From contig JAAOMT010000563.1 in the NCBI GenBank assembly GCA_016748015.1, positions 273,924 to 337,923 on the forward strand: 64,000 nucleotides of DNA, in the 5' to 3' direction. The stretch is from Geosiphon pyriformis. Its lineage: Eukaryota; Glomeromycota; Glomeromycetes; Archaeosporales; Geosiphonaceae. A program made the translations under genes and the position numbers. This document shows, in pieces, positions 1 to 11,147 of the stretch. Under the pieces are notes generated by a model. That model saw only the letters and a program-made list of their open reading frames with translations, did not search any database and was not told the origin of the DNA. Positions within the stretch are counted from its first letter, which is position 1, and the number at the start of each line of letters is the position of its first letter.

Positions 1-520
1 TTTTTATGGTTGTTAAATCATTTTTGCTGTGATCTAAGATTAATTATCTTTTCGAATAATGTTCAATTAAAACTATTGGTTCTAAATCTCGTGGAATTTG
101 TTCTGGTAGAATTAAAGGTAATTGTGTTCCAATTCTGGGTGTTTTTGTTGTTATTACTGGTTTACTGTAATAGAATTTCAGCCGGTTACCATGTGCTGCT
201 TTTCTTAATATTTTATCATCTAGTCTTAGCTTGTATGCTCTATTTTCAAGTATTTTGTGAATATAAAATGGTCCATCCCACTTGTGATCAAATTTTCTAC
301 TCCACTGTTTTTCCATTTTTGTACGATGCAACAATACTTTATCTCCAATTTTGTAGCTAATTATATTATCTGGTAACTGGTTATCATGTCTCACTTTTTG
401 TTGTTCTTGTGATTGTTCAATATTTTGTGCTGCTTTTCTTCTTTTGTTTTCTAAAGTTCCCATTAATTCATATGTTCTTTTAAGTAGTGTTTCCTGGAAT
501 GTTGCTTCCGTTGTTATTGT
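1..520 (-). mobile_element. 3' end of a Ty3/gypsy pol (integrase C-terminus)
   Basis: The minus strand encodes the last about 150 residues of a gypsy integrase. The open frame can be read from about position 505 to the stop near 44. It has the integrase C-terminal pattern KIGDKVLLHRTKM followed by W-S-R-K-F and W-D-G-P-F-Y-I, then a basic tail. The first ATG of this stretch (463) is internal; the frame continues upstream of it to about 505-520, where similarity ends at an old junction. The catalytic core is missing, so this is a truncated copy. The 3' LTR, if present, lies left of the window. The element near 57-64 kb is cut off shortly before this same part, so the two fragments are complementary pieces of one family, though not shown to be one copy. 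Confidence 0.85.
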
Positions 521-1330
521 TTAAGAATTTAGCAAAAAGAATCATAAAAATAATACAAACTATTTAATCATAATATAGCACAGTAATAATCTTAAAAAGG
601 TAATAATTAACATAGTAGCAAACACCATCTCGCGATAGTGGCAAGCACCAGTTTACAATAGCAGCCAACACCAACTGGTGATAGCAGCAAACACCAGGTT
701 GAAATATCAAAAAGAAAGTATTTTCTCGTAGAACTACAAACATGTATATATACAGTAGTTTTAATATTGGGAAATAATCAATCAAGTAATAAAAATCATA
801 ACTTATCAAGCAACAGATCCAATTTTTATCCAACAAACTCCACTTTAAAAATCATACTTTCAAATTAAATATCCCAAGAAACCTTTAAAAATCAAAAAAA
901 AATGAAAAAAAATATTTAAAACAGAACTATTACAACCCAAAGTATTAAGAAACTTACTTGTATTATTTATTGAATGAAACTATCATTCATCAACTGAATC
1001 CCTTAGAAGAATAATCCTTGATCAAGATTATTTACGTTGTTACTAATTGATAAAAGCTTTATTGTGAGAATTAGAAAAGTGCTAAAGACCATTAACATTC
1101 TGTGTTTCTAGATTAGAGAAACACATCAGGCAATTGCAAGGATAGTTTCAGAGAAGACCCCAGACAGTGGGTAGATTTCAGTTCAGCCTCTGAGAAGGAG
1201 TACATAAACACACACAACAATCAAGAATTAAAGAATAACTTACATCGCAACAGTAAAAAGAAAGCCTTCAGTGTAACAGTGACATTATCACACAAATAGA
1301 ATTGAGGAACTCACGAAAAACTGATTGCAA
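521..1330. other. Non-coding, possibly LTR-derived spacer
   Basis: AT-rich sequence between two transposon relics. Apart from the 23-bp tandem repeat at 612-703 I see no coding signal: reading frames are short and AT-driven. The part 1090-1330 is less AT-rich and could be part of an LTR or 5' UTR, but I found no second copy in the window to define boundaries. Confidence 0.4.
612..703. repeat. 4 x 23-bp tandem repeat
   Basis: Four consecutive 23-base units start at 612, 635, 658 and 681. Each begins ATAG, then a trinucleotide such as TAG, TGG or CAG, then CAAACACCA or a close variant (CAAGCACCA, CCAACACCA). The last 7 bases of each unit are variable. There is no spacer between units. Such short direct repeats are common in LTR promoters and in minisatellites; the sequence does not tell which applies here. 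Confidence 0.85.
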
Positions 1331-2686
1331 TTAAAGCAGGATATCAGCAATTAAATATAACAAGAAAACCATCCCGTAACACCAGCCACCAACCTGGAAG
1401 ATCATATTACTAATCTCAAAGGCAGTACAGCCAGGAGGAAGGTTGACCAACTTGGCCTTAAACCTATCATGAGACACAATTGTTTCTTGTTGATTCACCA
1501 GAGGGAGGATTCTAACACTATCCTTGTCCACCAAAACTAACCAATAATTTAAAGCAGATACAGCAGAGTCCAACTTTTCAAAATGAACCACCACATACTG
1601 CCAAATGCCAGCAGACTTCAGCACAACACGAATGACACTTCCAAACACACTGAAAGCTGTCTTAATGTTAGCAGCAAATACACCCAAGAGCACATTACGC
1701 AGTGCAACAGCAGCAAAAGGAGAATCAGACTCAGAAATCACCAAAGACTTGGCAATTTTGAGGGTGGCCAAATGTACAAAGCTCGTAAGTTCAACCAAAA
1801 ATACAGCTTCCAAAGACACTTGAGAAGCAAACTTCACACAAAACAGCTTCATATTGTCTTTTGATACTGACTTTGCACCCAAGAAACCATGTATTGACTG
1901 AAAAACAGCCTTAACATAAGCCAATTTGATTTTAAAGGTAGCACCAGGCACCAGAATAGAGGCCACCCACCCAGCAAACTTTTGATGACTAGTAATAGTT
2001 TCCTAAGCACCACCAAAAGTAGCACCAAAAACTAAAGAAAGAGATGATTTAGTTTCCATTTGATCAGCCCAATTCTCAAGAACAGGTAATCCAACAGAAG
2101 GAGATTGTTTTGCCTCTAAAACTGGTAAGGATCTGCCAGAAAACACCACATTTGGCAACACAGCCAGTGATTAATCTAAGCCTATCTTAAACAATATGCC
2201 AAATGATGCTATGAAAATTTCATTTAAGATCTCATTGAGAACCACAAAAAGGTTTGGTGTAACAATAGCAAAGACAAGTGATTGCTCTCATTTTTCTGAA
2301 CTTTTGGTCTTTTTGACTATTTTTTTTGAAGAGGTAATACTAGAAACACCAGGTGTTGAATCTATAGAGGGGAAAACCAGCTTATTTACTGGTCTATTAT
2401 TAAAAACTTTTGGGCTTTTAGTCAGGGTGGAGGCAACACTGGGACTAACCCAAGTGTGTCTCTTTGAGGAAATTTTGATTGATAAGAAACCAGCCAAAGA
2501 TGAAGAAGTTGCTTCAGTGGCTACCAAAGGCAGCTTATCACAATTACTGGGTAGGGAAAAGGCTTTTAAAACGTTTTGCCTAGTTGCTTCTACAACAGAG
2601 AGAGCTCCTTTGGTTGAAATTTTATTAGATATTTCAGGACAGATACCAGGTGCAGCTTTTTTACTCTTTGCTCTGATCATGATCAT
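1331..2686 (-). pseudogene. LINE ORF1-only element, copy 1 (Gag-like, RRM domains), broken
   Basis: The minus strand from 2686 to 1331 encodes an ORF1 protein of about 450 residues in two open pieces (2686-2288 and 1966-1331) joined by a stretch with stops near 2170 and 2009. The N-terminal third is Lys/Ser-rich and ends with KKIVKKTKSSEK. The middle carries an RRM-like fold pattern (A-V-A-L-R-N-V, then W-Q-Y-V-V-V-H-F-E-K-L-D). A second RRM-like segment begins at F-K-A-K-L-V-N-L and is cut off at about 1375, so the zinc knuckle present in the other copies is missing. No endonuclease or RT follows. The closest relatives in the window are the copies at 35.9-38.0 kb (same strand) and 39.9-41.6 kb (plus strand). 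Confidence 0.75.
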
Positions 2687-2711
2687 AAAATTAAGGAGAC
2701 AAAGAATTTAA

Positions 2712-3382
2712 TATTATACATTAATATTAATAATTGTTTTTTGGTTAATTAAAAAGTAATAATAGTAGTTATTATAAAAATTGGCAAATAATAAAAGCTT
2801 TAACACAAATTTATTGTTAAAAGTTTTTGTTAATAGTAAAAAACACTAAAACTGTTGTTATTGGGTTTTTAAAAAAATTTTTAACTAAAAAAAAACTTTT
2901 AATCAAAAGAAGTATAATAATTAGAGAAAAATTTTTGTGTAACTATTTTTATTATCAAGAAAACTTTTTTGATTATTGTTTTTTTTAATTGTAATAACAG
3001 AAATAATAATTACTTTTTTTTTGCTTTGATTTTAAATATAAGATTTACAAAACTAAAAGATAAAAAAAGTTTTAAATCATAGATTTATCATTTTTAAAAA
3101 CATAAAAAAAAAATATTTTTTTAATTAAATTAACAAAATTGAAATTTAAAATAAGTTGCAAATAATACAAAATAAAAATTTATTAAATTTATTAATTAAA
3201 AAAATCATTAAAAAATTTACAATAAATTAATACATAAATACGTATATAAACATTAAATTTATTAAATTTATTTAACATATATTTAATAATAAATATATAA
3301 CTATTTATAAATTTAATATTATATAACTATTTATAAATTTAATATTATATAATTATTAATATTTAATAATTTAATAAATTAA
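2712..3382. other. AT-rich spacer
   Basis: About 670 bases of very AT-rich DNA upstream (in minus-strand sense) of the ORF1 relic. It contains runs of A and T and a near-duplicate pair of short AT stretches around 3290-3350. I see no coding frame or RNA gene. By analogy with the spacers at 42.2-42.7 and 49.4-50.2 kb it is probably decayed transposon sequence, but I could not align it by eye. Confidence 0.4.
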
Positions 3383-3575
3383 ACAGGAATAAGGTTAAGG
3401 AAAAGGTCTCACGGAGTATGTTGAGAAAATGTAGCATATGGTTAGGCCATGGGTGTACGGAAACCTCTGCAAATGATGGCCGACGTTGGTAGGTATTTAG
3501 CTGTACTGTAGAGTAGTCTTGATCGGCTCGTGTAGGTGGTCACGTGTCTTGAGCGCATAAAAAATAAAAATAAAA
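3383..3575 (+). mobile_element. Short non-autonomous element with LINE-like 3' end (SINE-like)
   Basis: A sharply bounded, relatively GC-rich stretch of about 190 bases in AT-rich DNA. It has no coding frame. Its end (3521-3558) resembles the 3' UTR of the LINEs in this window: against LINE B at about 49236-49273 I count about 28 of 38 identical bases, including GGCTCG, TGGTCA and GTGT, and it is followed by an A-rich (AAAAAT)n-type tail as in the LINEs. TAGCATATGG near 3432 loosely resembles a Pol III A box; no convincing B box is visible. It could instead be a very short 5'-truncated copy of another LINE family. Confidence 0.45.
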
Positions 3576-3992
3576 ATAGGTAATAACTTTATTGTAAATT
3601 TATTTATTTATTTTAAATAATTTAATTTTGTGTTTTAATAATATTTGAATTAAGATAGATAGATAGATTTTAATAATACTTACATAGAACATTTATATAA
3701 TATATTACAATTAATTAAAAATTTGCAAAAAACTGTTATACTTTTTATTATAAAATGGGGTTCATTTTTTTAAATTAATGATTAAATTAAAGATATTCAA
3801 TTAGTAATTTATTAATAATAAGTAAAATAATTTTTAGCATTTAGTTTTATGTATTTAATTAAATAAATTAATTATTATACTAAATTTTTTCATTTATAAT
3901 TAAATCATAATATTTTAAATAATTTAAGTTTCCAATAATTAAAAATTACTAATAGTACATAGTGTATGATAAATGAGTTGTACGAGAATAAG

Positions 3993-4034
<42 letters not shown>

Positions 4035-4320
4035 TGTACAAAAATTATTCTAATAAATGTTTTTAATAATTAATTTTAATTACAATTTAATTTAGAATTA
4101 TATTATTTTTTAAAGTCCAAAAATATTTTAGCAAATAAAATCCAAGAAAAACGACAAACTTAATTTGGAATAAATAAAGAAAAAATTCTTTTTTCAGCCT
4201 GATATAAAATATTGATTTTTTTCAATATCCGAGTTTTTAAACTCAGATATTTTAATAAAAAAACATTTAAACTATCCAATTTAATTTAATCATAAATCCT
4301 TTTTAACTAAAATTGAGAAT
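3576..4320. other. AT-rich spacer with (ATA)n microsatellite
   Basis: Non-coding AT-rich DNA between the SINE-like element and the promoter region of the desaturase gene. Positions about 3982-4033 are an uninterrupted ATA/TAA trinucleotide run, similar to the tails behind old LINE 3' ends elsewhere in the window, so it may mark the end of an eroded retroelement. Confidence 0.5.
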
Positions 4321-4844
4321 GGTTTAAGTATATATAAGTTTTTGCGAAAGATTGAGATTCAAGCTGGACTACACCGTCAGCAAAAAAAAAAAAAAATCAA
4401 AAACCTTTTATATTTACGCGGTGGAAAATTTTAAACTTAAATTTTTTATAGATCGGAGAATTTTTTCTTTGAATGTTTGTGTGAGATATTAACAATTCAA
4501 AAAAGGCAAGATACTTTATAAAAAGAATATCTAGGACGCGTCGCGGCATCAAATTTCTGAAAGCGGTCGAGAAAATAACTTGTGGCCACAAAAAAGGCCC
4601 GATTCGTTGCTCAAAGAAAAATCTTAGTTGGAAGCGTGTCACAAATATTAATCCTTATAGGCTATGTACTTTGTACGCAACTTTGCAATCTACATCGCAC
4701 ACGGATCACAAAAATTTCCAACATGTTTTTCATAAATCAAGTCTCGATACTACACGTACAATTGAAGGCTTCCATTATAATATAGTAGCCTTGCTTTGCT
4801 TCTCATTATCCGCGGCGATTTCTCAAAAGCCTTAATATATTGTA
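4321..4844 (+). promoter_or_regulatory. Upstream region of the sphingolipid desaturase gene
   Basis: A TATA-like motif (TATATATAAG) lies near 4329-4338, about 510 bases before the ATG at 4845. The interval includes a poly-A stretch at 4381-4396 and a short plus-strand frame at 4582-4785 that I treat as chance. The distance from the TATA motif to the ATG would imply a long 5' leader or a 5' UTR intron; neither can be settled from sequence alone. Confidence 0.3.
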
Positions 4845-6221
4845 ATGGCGCCCCCGTTAGCGGAATCGCACAGTTTAGAAAAAAAACATCTTACAAAAGA
4901 GGAATTTCAACGAAGAATAAGGAACGGTCAGTCATTAATAATCTACAATAAAAAGGTTTATCGCCTGGACAAATGGATAAAGTATCATCCTGGTGGTTCG
5001 TTAGCTATTCAGCATATGGTGGGAAAGGACGCGACCGACGAAATAAATGCTTTCCATCCTTCAAATGTCTATCAAAAGCAAATTCATAATTTTTACATCG
5101 CCGAATACTCTGAAAACAATTTAAAAGCTACGCAAGAGCAAAAGACTATTGAACTGGCATATCAAAGATTGGAAGGAAAAATTCAAAAGAATAATTTATA
5201 TAAATGTAACTATATCAACTATGCTTATGAGTGTTCTCGTTACATTTTGTTGATAACGATTGCATGGGTTCTCTTACTCTACGGAACCTCTACCATGCAT
5301 TATATGACCAGTGCTTTTTTCCTTGGGGCGTTCTGGCATCAACTGGCTTTTACTGCCCACGATGCTGGACATAATGGTATAACTCATAATTTGTTGGTAG
5401 ACAGCTTAATTGGAATTTTTCTTGCAAACTTTTGTGGTGGTTTAAGTATAGGATGGTGGAAGAGGAGTCATTATGTTCACCACATTGTCACTAATGATCC
5501 CGAACACGACCCTGATATTCAACATCTGCCCTTCTTTGCGGTTTCTACGAAATTTGTTGAGAATATTTATTCTTCCTATTATAAACGAACTTTGCCGTTT
5601 GATGGATTCGCGAAATTCTTTATCCCTTTTCAACACTATCTTTATTATCCAGTACTTTGTTTCGGCAGATTTAATCTTTATTTTCTATCAATTCATCATC
5701 TGAGCACCTCGGATCATGCACCATTTCGTAAGCTGGAATCGATCGGGATGATTTTTTTTGGAGTCTGGTTTTCCTATATGCTATCATATTTACCTTCTTG
5801 GAAATTGATTATCGCTTACATTCTCATCTCGCACATGGTGACAATGATCTTGCATGTACAAATCACGCTATCTCATTTTGGTATGTCAACCGAAGTTCTC
5901 GGACCCGAAGAACCATTTCCAGCAAAAATGATGCGTACAAGTATGGACGTTGATTGTCCTTGGTGGATGGACTGGTTTCATGGTGGACTACAATACCAAG
6001 TTATTCATCATTTGTTCCCGCGAGTACCACGACATAATTTGCGTGCATGTCAACCTTTTGTTCGCGAATTCTGCAAGGAAACGGGAATTACTTATAATAT
6101 CTATGGATTTGTAAAAGGGAACGAGGTTGTCCTGAGCGCGTTGAAAGATATAGCGAATCAAGTCGAATTACTTTCACGCGTGGCTAAATCACATGGTGAA
6201 CGGCATTTTCCATGTGATTAA
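4845..6221 (+). CDS. Delta-8 sphingolipid desaturase with N-terminal cytochrome b5 domain
   Basis: The 458-residue membrane enzyme is predicted to introduce the delta-8 double bond into the long-chain base of ceramides in the ER, a step in fungal glucosylceramide synthesis. Residues 15-90 are a cytochrome b5 domain with the haem motif HPGG at 48-51 and the second haem His at 71. The desaturase domain follows with hydrophobic segments and the three His boxes HDAGH (172-176), HYVHH (209-213) and QVIHH (385-389); the Gln in the third box marks front-end/sphingolipid desaturases. The stretch HDPDIQHLPFFA just after box 2 is typical of fungal delta-8 enzymes, which favours this over a delta-6 or delta-5 fatty acid desaturase. 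The gene is intronless, unlike its intron-rich neighbour, and is the first gene of the island next to transposon DNA. It converges on the glycogen phosphorylase gene. Confidence 0.92.
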   Translation: MAPPLAESHSLEKKHLTKEEFQRRIRNGQSLIIYNKKVYRLDKWIKYHPGGSLAIQHMVGKDATDEINAFHPSNVYQKQIHNFYIAEYSENNLKATQEQKTIELAYQRLEGKIQKNNLYKCNYINYAYECSRYILLITIAWVLLLYGTSTMHYMTSAFFLGAFWHQLAFTAHDAGHNGITHNLLVDSLIGIFLANFCGGLSIGWWKRSHYVHHIVTNDPEHDPDIQHLPFFAVSTKFVENIYSSYYKRTLPFDGFAKFFIPFQHYLYYPVLCFGRFNLYFLSIHHLSTSDHAPFRKLESIGMIFFGVWFSYMLSYLPSWKLIIAYILISHMVTMILHVQITLSHFGMSTEVLGPEEPFPAKMMRTSMDVDCPWWMDWFHGGLQYQVIHHLFPRVPRHNLRACQPFVREFCKETGITYNIYGFVKGNEVVLSALKDIANQVELLSRVAKSHGERHFPCD

Positions 6222-6763
6222 TTGGTTAATTAATTCACACATGCAAAGAATAAATAGAATTTGGCTACGAGCTAAGTAAAAAAAAAAGTATTGAGAACTC
6301 TTGAATTATTTAAAATCATGTTAAGGAATGAGTTTTCAAATGAGATTCTAGTGGGCAAGAATAAAATGATCAAAAGTTTCAAGATTTTGATATTTAAAAT
6401 ATTGAAAGAAAAATTGACACCATTTGGTTATAAACATAAAATCATTAGCACTTTGGAATTTTTTATATTAACTTAAATTTCAACGAATGAGTACTGAATT
6501 GAAAACCCAAGGTTTTAAATAAGTGTGAATTTGATGATTGTAACCATATTCACATTCAATTGGTAAAATAGATTCGTCTATTATTATCTGGCAAATGTTG
6601 GTGGATCTAGGACTAAACCCTTTATTACGATTTAAATAAGTTTTTGTTTATAATTTATTATTTTTAGAACTTATTTTAATCACTTTTCACGGGTACTTTC
6701 TATTAAAGATAAAAATTTAAGATAATTTAGACAAAATCAAGGACTCGATGATTGATTGGCATT
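6222..6763. other. Convergent intergenic region
   Basis: Region of 542 bases between the stop codons of two convergent genes. It should hold both 3' UTRs and poly(A) sites; AATAAA-type A-rich motifs occur but none stands out. A short plus-strand frame at 6291-6476 has no similarity that I recognise and I do not call it. Confidence 0.5.
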
Positions 6764-9700
6764 TTATTTCGAAAAACTTACCTCCAAGTCCCATATTTGT
6801 TCGGCGTATTCATCAATTGCTCTAGTTACAATTTTAAAAAAATGTAATTTCGTTAGAAATTAAGAAATCAATGGTCCAAATATTAGTGTTCATTACCTGT
6901 CGCTGGAAAAGAAACCCATCCGTGCTGTGCAAAGGATACTTTTCCTTGCCCAGTCTTCTTCATTTTTGTATGCCTCATCCACCAATTTTTGAGCGTCAAG
7001 GTATGAACCGAAATCGTCCGAGATGAGATAGTAATCCTTACCGAATGTGATCGTGTTAATTAGTGGGGCAAAGATGCGTTGTTCGCCAAAATGACCGGAT
7101 TCAATGTCTGTGATGACGGCTTGTAAAGCAGGATCAATGGGAACCTGGCGATATCTTGTAAAGAGAAATTGAGGTTATTAAATTGTGAATCCACACAGTT
7201 GAGATTGTAATTATAATATTACCTATGATCGTGTCTTAAATCCTCAACTTCGTCAGATAAATGTCCAAACAAGAAGATGTTATCGGTTCCGATCTCCTCA
7301 TGAATCTCAATATTGGCCCCATCCACCGTACCAAGAATCAAGCCACCGTTTAACACAAATTTCATATTACTAGTTCCTGACGCTTCAGTACCAGCCGTTG
7401 ATATGTGTTGTGAAATGTCTGAAGCAGGAACAATAATTTCTGCAAGTGAAACGTTATAATCAGGAATGAAAACCACCTTGGGAAAAGAAACAGGGTTAAA
7501 GAGAAAAGACCAATTTGATGAAAAAATTTAAAAAAGTGAGAGCCCGACTATACCTTCAAAAGATCTTCAATGGTTTCGTCTTTATTCACAACTGCAGCTA
7601 CATTGTTGATAAGTTTAATCACCAATTTGGCGATATAGTAACCTGGAGCGGCTTTACCACCGAAAATGACCACTCTTGGGACCACATCTTGTCTTTCTTC
7701 AGGGGTCAGTTTTCTTAGGTAATTATATCGGTGTATAACGCTATATATATATTAAAAGGTAAAATATTAATGAAGGGAAAAAGACCACTTCAGCAAAAAA
7801 AAAATCTCCATACCCAAGAATATTCATGAATTGTCTTTTGTATTCATGAATTCGCTTAACTTGAACGTCAAACAAGGCATTTGGATTCACATCGATTCCG
7901 GTATGAGATTTGATATAATCAGCTAAACGAACCTATTAAACGGCAATATGACGAGTGGAGCTTATCAAAATCGAATTCGACATTCAGACTTTCTATAATT
8001 TGAAGGCTTCAAATACCTTATTGGAATGCTTAACAGCGACCCAACGACGCCGAAAATCCTTGTTCTTAACATGGGATTCCAAATTCTTTAATAGGCTCAA
8101 ATCCTGAGAGTGATTCAAAGATATTAGGAAGCTGAGGATCAAAGAAACTATATCAGAAAATATATTGATTTACCTTCAGCCAATGCTTATTTCCAATAGC
8201 TTCGGTAATTAATTCACTTAATTTCGGATTAGCTTGATGTAACCACCTGTAACAAAAAATCGGGTTAGATTAGGAATTCAAAACAAGTATACTAAATTTT
8301 GATATACCGTCGAGGAGTGATGCCGTTAGTTTTGTTCTCAAATTTCTTAGGACCATAATATTTGACAAAATCTTTAAAAATCTAAATGACAAGAAAAAGC
8401 ATATTAGCTTATATATATAATTTAGGTGAATTTAACTAAAAATGCTTATTTACCGTGGCTTTGATCAAATTTGAATGAAGGGCAGCAACGCCGTTGACTC
8501 GGTGAGAACCTATAAGAAATTTATTTAAAGATTATGAGGTTTAGGTAATTGATATACAAGGAATATTAGTTTGACTCTTACCAACAATAGCGAGATGAGC
8601 CATCCGGACAAATTGTGGAGTTGCTTCTTCAATGATGGATAATTTTGCCAGTATATCCCGATCCTTGGGAAAGGCTTTTTCCACATTTTGCAAGAAGAAC
8701 TAGAAATAAGATAAAATCTGAATTATAATTGAAGACTTTTGAATAATTAAATATAATAATCTTACTAAATTGATGTCGAAAATAATCTGCATATGCCGAG
8801 GCAATAAATATTCGACCATTGGGACTGGCCATTTTTCCATTGCTTCCGGAAGAACAGTGTGATTGGTAAATGCGAATGTACGTGTTACAATATTCCATGA
8901 ATCATCCCATGTAAGACCCTAGTTGTCCAGATTCATTAGAAATGGTATACTTGAAAGAAAATAACCGAGTATTAGATATCCTTACTTCCTCGTCAACTAA
9001 AATCCTTTGTAGTTCAACAATGGCAAGAGTTGGATGGGTATCTAGAAAATGAACATGAGGTTAAACATTGGCTTTAATTTTATTAGCATGTTTTAAACGT
9101 TATTTTTGGATTTACCGTTAAGTTGAATGGCAACCTGATCTGGGAATTGAGCCCATGGACGGCTTGTCTTTTTGAAGCGACGTATTATATCATGAAGACT
9201 TGCAGCAACCCAGAAATATTGTTGTTTCAGACGCAGTTCCTTTCCGACCATGTGATTATCGTTTGGATAAAGGACGGCGGTGATATTTTCAGCTTTCATC
9301 TGTTCCTGAACAGCTTGTTCATATTCACCTTCATTGAAACGACCTAGATCAAATTGTTTTTTGGGTTTACTGCTCCAAAGACGTATGTTGATGCAGTTTT
9401 TGGTACCATAACCGGGAATTGGGACATCATAGGCGATAGCCTGCACCGAGTCACCTCCTTCCCAGCTGGCTCTTTCTCGACCAGTCTCATCAGTATATTT
9501 ATTAACGTAGCCAGCAAATCGAACTTCAATCGCGATATCAAGACGAGGTAATTCCCATGCATTATCAAAGTTTAGCCAATAATCCGGAAATTCCACTTGG
9601 TAGCCGTCCTTTATTCTAAAGGACAAGGATTTTAATCGATTTATTAAATTGATTTCCATAAGAAAACGTAAATCAAGCTTGAGAAATTGATAGGATTATG

Positions 9701-10743
9701 ATCCTTACCCTTGTTGGAAAATACCATATGTGTATCGAAGACCATAACCCCAAGCTGGATAATCCAAAGTTGCCAATGAATCCATGTAGCAAGCCGCAAG
9801 ACGGCCTAAACCACCGTTCCCGAGAGCGGCGTCGACTTCCTGTTGAAGAATATCTTCCATTCTGAAGCCGAGTTCCTTAACACCCTCTATTTCATGTATT
9901 AATGGTGTTAAATAATTTTTGAATGGATCAAATGAGGATAGGTCTGTGATGATGTTTGAATGTTACCGCCATATTGTTCTTTCAAACCGAGGTTGAGCAA
10001 AGCATTGTCCAAAGATCTGCCAAGAAGGAATTCCAAAGAGAAATAATAGACCCGTTTTTTGTCAGCTTCGGTGTGTGCCTTAAAAAATGAGAAATCTCTA
10101 AAGTTAAAATTAAGGATTTGCGAGTTTTTTTACTGATAAAGTTATTTAAATTTGACCAGATGGAAGCTACACAAAATTATTCGTGACTTTTACAGTTTTC
10201 ATTCATACAAGCTAGTACATTAAAAACATGAATTCATGTAATCACATAAAATAATAAAAGCCCGAGGAAAGTTACCTGTTGAGTGGCATTCCACCTTTCA
10301 ATCAGTTTATCCCGGACACTGTGAAACGTGGAAACGGAAGTGAATTGATTTTTGATTGCTGTATCTTTTTGTTGGTCAATAAAGATTAATCATACCTGTG
10401 AGCTGTTGCTTGATACGCACTAAAGTTGTCGATGTTATAAATTGAGCGGGCTAGTGTACTATTCACATGGTGAACAAAAGATTTTTGAAAGTTTTCTTTG
10501 GCTTGAGGCAAGAAAAGGATTACGAGGTTAAGTACAACTCCAGGTGAGAGATAGTGGAAAATAGGTTGCAAAAAAGCTAAGCATACTGGCAGGTTCTCCA
10601 GCCTCAAACTTTTCCCAGATTGCCAAAGCTTCTTTCGGCCACTTTGCTTTTTCTTTCTTCAAGTCTTGTTTTCCGAAACCAGTAAAGGTACGTTTATGAT
10701 GTCTTTTGCCTTCTGGGGAAGTTTCGATTTCCGTAGTGGCCAT
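6764..10743 (-). CDS. GPH1: Glycogen phosphorylase (18 exons)
   Basis: Phosphorolyses alpha-1,4 bonds of glycogen to glucose-1-phosphate in the cytosol, with a PLP cofactor (GT35 family). Exons (high to low): 10743-10587, 10501-10396, 10318-10276, 10078-9967, 9886-9709, 9615-9116, 9041-8986, 8918-8766, 8699-8582, 8509-8454, 8381-8308, 8246-8174, 8103-8017, 7932-7814, 7740-7554, 7476-7223, 7154-6897, 6821-6764. They sum to 863 codons and give 862 residues, the normal family length. All introns are GT-AG. The PLP lysine is expected at 712 in [20 protein letters not shown] and the active-site stretch [10 protein letters not shown] are intact. The start is M-A-T-T-E at 10743; an in-frame Met lies 14 codons upstream (10785), but the shorter N-terminus is preferred. 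The last exon ends after DLEVSFSK; a GTAAGT just before the stop leaves a small chance of one more exon. The gene shares a promoter interval with the JTB-like gene. Confidence 0.93.
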
Positions 10744-11147
10744 GTTAATAATATCGTAATAACTAATGCTCGAGTTGTTTTTCAACGAAGACTAGGAACC
10801 TTAAAGAGGGCGTGGGGAATAAAAAATTTAGGTGAATCTAAGTTTTATATAAAAATCTCGAGGAATTCTCGCGATCCTTAATAACCAATCAATCAGTAGC
10901 GATAAAATACTATCAGATCCTAAAAACCAGGGATCAGTGATTCAATGTTCAAAAAAGACTAGTTTTCATTTCAAAGGTGGTCAAATATTGGAAGATCTCT
11001 GAGGAATATACAAAATCGTCATCATTACTCCTTGATTGCAGTGAGATTTTCAAAAGATTAGAGTATAATTGCATCATTTGCTAGTAATCAGCTCTGGCAT
11101 TTATCATCAAATCTCTTAAACATCGAATTTCCTAAATCCACCTCGGA
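10744..11147. promoter_or_regulatory. Divergent promoter interval (GPH1 / JTB-like)
   Basis: The 404 bases between the start codons of two divergent genes. It must contain both 5' UTRs and promoters. No strong TATA box or named operator is visible; several short AT stretches occur. Confidence 0.5.

Noticed and set aside
10-360. Plus-strand frame of 116 codons at the left edge
   Set aside because: Antisense to the gypsy integrase end; composition is what the opposite strand dictates.
612-703. Short regular repeats resembling a CRISPR array
   Set aside because: The 23-bp units are directly adjacent with no spacers, and the window is eukaryotic.
564-836. Minus-strand 90-codon frame
   Set aside because: AT-driven Leu/Tyr/Phe-rich frame that runs through the 23-bp repeats; no recognisable domain.
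3982-4033. (ATA)n run considered as replication origin or regulatory element
   Set aside because: It is a simple trinucleotide repeat like the tails of old LINE ends in the window; nothing else supports an origin.
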